Assembly: GCA_018714625.1 (NCBI GenBank)
Contig: DVNE01000024.1
Location: 1 to 52,310 of the forward strand
DNA: 52,310 nucleotides
Direction: 5' to 3'
Source of the DNA: Candidatus Coproplasma excrementigallinarum
GTDB taxonomy: Bacteria; Bacillota; Clostridia; Christensenellales; Borkfalkiaceae
In this document: positions 49,754 to 52,310 of the stretch, in pieces
Position numbering within the stretch: position 1 is the first letter of the stretch
Layout of the letters: each line of letters starts with the position of its first letter
Program-made: the position numbers and the translations under genes
Notes under the pieces: generated by a model
The model's input: the letters and a program-made list of their open reading frames with translations, nothing else
Told to the model about the DNA's origin: nothing
Databases searched by the model: none

Positions 49754-49815
49754 CTTTTTTTGTAAAAAGGTAAATTGAAATTTTTTAACAATTTTATGAC
49801 AACTCTGCAAAAACA

Positions 49816-49980
49816 AAAACTTTACCACCGCCGTGCCAAAGAAAAGCCGCTTATAGCTAACCCACAAAAAACTTTACTTTTCCCGCCGCGTCCACAAAGA
49901 ACCTTATTACAACACTGCAAGTATAAACTTTACTCCCCCGCCGTTCCCACGAAGAGCCGCCCGCATTTAGCGTTAAAGTA
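49816..49980. repeat. Three degenerate 52-56-base tandem repeats
   Basis: AAAACTTTAC (49816 and 49868) and TAAACTTTAC (49924) each head a unit that continues with a CCGCCG tract and CCA-x-(A/G)AAG. Units are 52-56 bases long and much diverged. No coding sense is evident. Confidence 0.5.
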
Positions 49981-50020
49981 AAAAAACAACTTTTTCGGCA
50001 AAAAGCTGCATTAAAGTTTA

Positions 50021-50049
50021 TTGTGCCACGGCGCTGTATAAAATATTAT
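50021..50049 (+). promoter_or_regulatory. Probable promoter of the gene at 50093
   Basis: TTGTGC (50021-50026) and TATTAT (50044-50049) are 17 bases apart. Confidence 0.5.
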
Positions 50050-50092
50050 ATTCTTATAAAGAGCAGAATGTTTGCTGCAAACGGAGGTTGGA

Positions 50093-50605
50093 ATGAAGGT
50101 TTCAGAGTTTTTCGGCAAAGAGGTTGAAAACGCGCAGGGCAAAAGCTGCGGCTGGGTGCGCGGAGTGCTTGGAAGCGGCGGCATCCCGCAATTTTTGCAA
50201 TGCTTTGACGGGCAGGAGAGAGAATTTGACATAGACATAAAAAATGTTGTCTCCTGCGGCAAAACAATAGTCTTTGAGGACAGAGCGGCGGCCAGAAAGG
50301 CGAGCAAAAACATACGGCTGGGACTGGCCGCATACACCGAAGAGGGCAAATTTTTGGGTAACCTTACAGAAATTACCTATAAAAACAGCGCCGCCGTATA
50401 TTATATAGACAAAAAAAAGTACGCCGCCGAAGAGTTTTGTGCAGGCGACGTGCTGATTTTAAAACCCCGCCGCACCCTTAAGGAGGACGTAAAGGACAAC
50501 GACGGGGCTATAATTCTTAAAAAGGGCTGCGCCTTAACTCCCGACGCGCTCAAAACCGCGCGCGATGCAGGGGAGTACTTCCAGGCGCAGATGAAAACCA
50601 TTTAG
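50093..50605 (+). CDS. PRC-barrel-like protein
   Basis: Function not certain. The 170 residues look like two small beta-barrel halves: MKVSEFFGKEVENAQGKSCG with VLGSGGIPQFLQCFDG, and a second half with YTEEGKFLGNLTEITYKNS followed by FCAGDVLILK. The plan of a short strand block ending in a (D/E)-G-x-(F/L)-G turn recalls PRC-barrel proteins of the YlmC type. GGAGG before ATG 50093 fixes the start; an upstream start would add seven residues. It is convergent with the next gene, with only three bases between. Confidence 0.55.
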   Translation: MKVSEFFGKEVENAQGKSCGWVRGVLGSGGIPQFLQCFDGQEREFDIDIKNVVSCGKTIVFEDRAAARKASKNIRLGLAAYTEEGKFLGNLTEITYKNSAAVYYIDKKKYAAEEFCAGDVLILKPRRTLKEDVKDNDGAIILKKGCALTPDALKTARDAGEYFQAQMKTI

Positions 50606-50608
50606 CAA

Positions 50609-51208
50609 TCACACGCTGTACTTGGCCATAAGCTTTAACAGCGCGTTAAAATTTTCGTTGAGGCTTTCGTTGTCTTCGGGGGTTAGCTCCCCCTTTGCCT
50701 GCATAAACCTCAAGGAAGACAATATCTTTTCCGCCTCCTGCCTGTCGCCACGGCCGAGCTCCTTTTCAAGCAGTTTCTGCGCAAGGCCTACGGCGTGCTC
50801 TGTGCGGACGTTGGTCTTTGCGGGGGTGATTTCGGGGCGCAGCATATTTGAAGGCGGCTGAGGCTGCTGCGGCATGGGCACGGGCGGCCTTTTATTTACG
50901 GCTCTGCGCGAAGCGAGCACTATAACCCCGTAGCTTATATATCCCACGCACCAGAATGCGGCGGCGAGCAGTACTGAAAATGCAAGCTCCTCCCACATCA
51001 GCGAAAAGGCAAAAGTGAGCGCGGCAAACACGTTTACCGCCGCGGCATAGGGGCGCTTATCGGCGGCGCGCACGCCTGCATTGCACAGCGTGAGCACGAG
51101 CGTGAGCAGGAATATAAAGGCAAACGCTCCCCAGCATACACAGAGCAGCGTTTCAAGGCTGAGCGAGGCTATCATTTTGTAGACATCGTTAAAAAATTCT
51201 GTAAACAT
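50609..51208 (-). CDS. Membrane protein of unknown function
   Basis: The 199 residues have three hydrophobic segments (about 18-42, 55-72 and 77-100), then a Pro-rich cytoplasmic linker (PPVPMPQQPQPP) and a C-terminal helical region (about 140-199) with EHAVGLAQKLLEKELGRGDR and a mixed-charge helix. No known domain is recognised. It is convergent with the PRC-like gene and transcribed away from the XRE gene to its right. An assembly or scaffold role is only a guess. Confidence 0.65.
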   Translation of the reverse strand: MFTEFFNDVYKMIASLSLETLLCVCWGAFAFIFLLTLVLTLCNAGVRAADKRPYAAAVNVFAALTFAFSLMWEELAFSVLLAAAFWCVGYISYGVIVLASRRAVNKRPPVPMPQQPQPPSNMLRPEITPAKTNVRTEHAVGLAQKLLEKELGRGDRQEAEKILSSLRFMQAKGELTPEDNESLNENFNALLKLMAKYSV

Positions 51209-51289
51209 AGGCAGGTTTAATTATAGCCTTCGCCTGGCGCAAACATACACACAAATTGCCGAATTATGTATTTTTTTGAAGCCTGCCCA

Positions 51290-51319
51290 TTGACAGCGGC
51301 GGCGCACCCGTGTTATAAT
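51290..51319 (+). promoter_or_regulatory. Promoter of the XRE-lipoprotein pair
   Basis: TTGACA (51290-51295) and TATAAT (51314-51319) are both perfect, with an 18-base spacer, about 47 bases before the gene. Confidence 0.82.
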
Positions 51320-51365
51320 TTTAACATATAAAAACTGCTCAATTTTGCCGCACCGCACATTTGTT

Positions 51366-51869
51366 ATGGATTTAAGGGAAAAGCTTATAAAACTGAGGGA
51401 CGAACACGGACTTTCGCAGGCGGAGATGGCCGAACGGCTAGACGTGACAAGGCAGACCGTCTCGCGCTGGGAGGCGGGCAAAAGTACTCCGTCCGTTACG
51501 CAGCTGGCAGGCATATGCAAAACCTTTAAGCTGGACGCCAACGAGATGCTCGAGATAGGCGTACAACCTGCCCCTGCCGCCGAAAGCCTGCCGACAGAGT
51601 TTAAAGACAGCGAAAAAGCCCGTTACGGCAAGAAGTTTATTTTTATCGTGGCGTTGCTTGCCGTACTGTTTGCAGCTGCAATCGCCGGACTTGCCGTAAC
51701 CATAGCTTATGCCGTAAAGGACGCTCAGTACGATACAAGCTCCACCGTGTGGATAATTACCATTCCGCAGAATACGCCGATGATAGTTTTAAGCGTGATT
51801 TTAGGCATGTTCATACTGCTTATTGCGGCATTGTTTGCATACGTAATAACAAAGGAGAAAAGAACGTGA
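51366..51869 (+). CDS. XRE-family regulator with two C-terminal membrane helices
   Basis: The 167 residues have a helix-turn-helix at 1-60 (REKLIKLRDEHGLSQAEMAE, VTRQTVSRWEAGKSTPS), a linker, and two hydrophobic segments (about 86-112 and 133-159). The DNA-binding head would thus be tethered to the membrane. The start MDLREKL is taken as typical for the family; an earlier TTG start would add seven residues. The ribosome site is weak. Its stop overlaps the next gene's start as GTGA, so the two products are co-translated. Confidence 0.85.
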   Translation: MDLREKLIKLRDEHGLSQAEMAERLDVTRQTVSRWEAGKSTPSVTQLAGICKTFKLDANEMLEIGVQPAPAAESLPTEFKDSEKARYGKKFIFIVALLAVLFAAAIAGLAVTIAYAVKDAQYDTSSTVWIITIPQNTPMIVLSVILGMFILLIAALFAYVITKEKRT

Positions 51870-52279
51870 AAAGAGTTTTTGCCATTTTTTTGTTTGGTGT
51901 GCTTGCAATGGCGGCGCTGGCCGCAACAACCGCCCTTTCGGGGTGTTCAAAGGACGAAACTTTTACCTTTATATCGCTTAGGCTGGACGGCAACGGCGAC
52001 GGCACGGTGACGGCAAAAGTTACAAACGAATTTTCCCTGGGCAAAAAAATAGACGTGTGCATAGACCTGTACCGCTCTGAAAAAGAGGAGTTCGGTATGC
52101 TGGTAGCTACAAGCGGGAACGGAAGCATTGACTTTGGCGAGAGCATAGAGGTGACCTACGATACGGACGGAGGCGGTTACTTCTGCGCACGCGCAATTTA
52201 TATTGTACAGAACCGCGTCAGATATATGGACAGCGAGATTTTGCACTACGACGCAGATGGCAACAGAGTAAAGGATTAA
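51866..52279 (+). CDS. Lipoprotein coupled to the membrane XRE regulator
   Basis: The 137 residues have a signal peptide with lipobox ALSGC (Cys about residue 27) and a beta-sandwich-like body: FTFISLRLDGNGDGTVTAKV, LGKKIDVCIDLYRSEK, ESIEVTYDTDGGGYFC. The chosen start is the GTG that overlaps the XRE stop, with AAAGGAG upstream. Function unknown. Coupling to a membrane-bound regulator suggests it senses or mediates an envelope signal; that is inference. The gene ends 31 bases before the window edge. Confidence 0.8.
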   Translation: MKRVFAIFLFGVLAMAALAATTALSGCSKDETFTFISLRLDGNGDGTVTAKVTNEFSLGKKIDVCIDLYRSEKEEFGMLVATSGNGSIDFGESIEVTYDTDGGGYFCARAIYIVQNRVRYMDSEILHYDADGNRVKD

Positions 52280-52310
52280 AAACAGTATGTTATGTTATAA
52301 AAGCGTGGCG

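Noticed and set aside
49775-49981. Plus-strand reading frame of 68 codons upstream of the PRC-like gene
   Set aside because: It begins with TTG without a ribosome site and is built from the degenerate tandem repeats.

Overview
The window is a dense stretch of bacterial chromosome with mid-range GC. The gene content points to a low-GC-type Gram-positive lineage (Bacillota, most likely an uncultured gut clostridial group): Bacillus-type HslV/HslU with TrmFO and TopA, the YlxM-Ffh pair, the RpsP-KhpA-RimM-TrmD-RbgA-RnhB block, a NiaR-type niacin repressor with NadB/NadC, DegV and an FMN riboswitch over a RibU transporter. The taxonomic call is inference from gene families and gene order. No transposase, prophage, CRISPR array, tRNA or rRNA was found. 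Promoters are often near-perfect sigma-A type, which makes many operon boundaries readable. || Left part (1-9.2 kb): leuB and a YggS-type PLP protein on the plus strand; the rpsF-ssb-rpsR operon; a large one-pass surface protein of unknown function; rmuC; cca. || 9.2-23.3 kb: a lipid kinase diverging from cca at a promoter pair that appears to share one -35 hexamer; a PAS-PP2C phosphatase; an iron alcohol dehydrogenase; an acetyltransferase diverging from a LysR regulator; an alpha/beta hydrolase-MurF-Ddl wall-precursor group in which MurF carries a membrane domain; tsaE-tsaB-rimI; ribU behind an FMN riboswitch; and a DegV fatty-acid-binding protein. || 23.5-25.6 kb: four consecutive zinc-ribbon membrane proteins of unknown function. 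|| 25.9-45.5 kb, almost entirely minus strand: glyA, trxA, hisS, then hslU/hslV/trmFO/topA/dprA/comM, rplS, yraN/rnhB/rbgA, trmD/rimM, khpA/rpsP and ffh/ylxM. This is translation, tRNA modification, protein targeting, proteolysis and DNA uptake, in an order close to other Bacillota except that rplS is displaced. || 45.9-52.3 kb: two small orphan genes; the nadB-nadC-niaR operon with a NiaR-like operator and a long leader RNA carrying four copies of a small hairpin motif followed by an intrinsic terminator; a PRC-barrel-like protein; a membrane protein; and a membrane-bound XRE regulator overlapping a lipoprotein gene. || The strongest candidate for something undescribed is the nadB leader (about 49422-49706). 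Also notable are the membrane-fused MurF, the zinc-ribbon cluster, the 751-residue surface protein, the paired palindromic element between hslV and hslU, and a short dispersed intergenic motif with core CATATATGCCGCAA.
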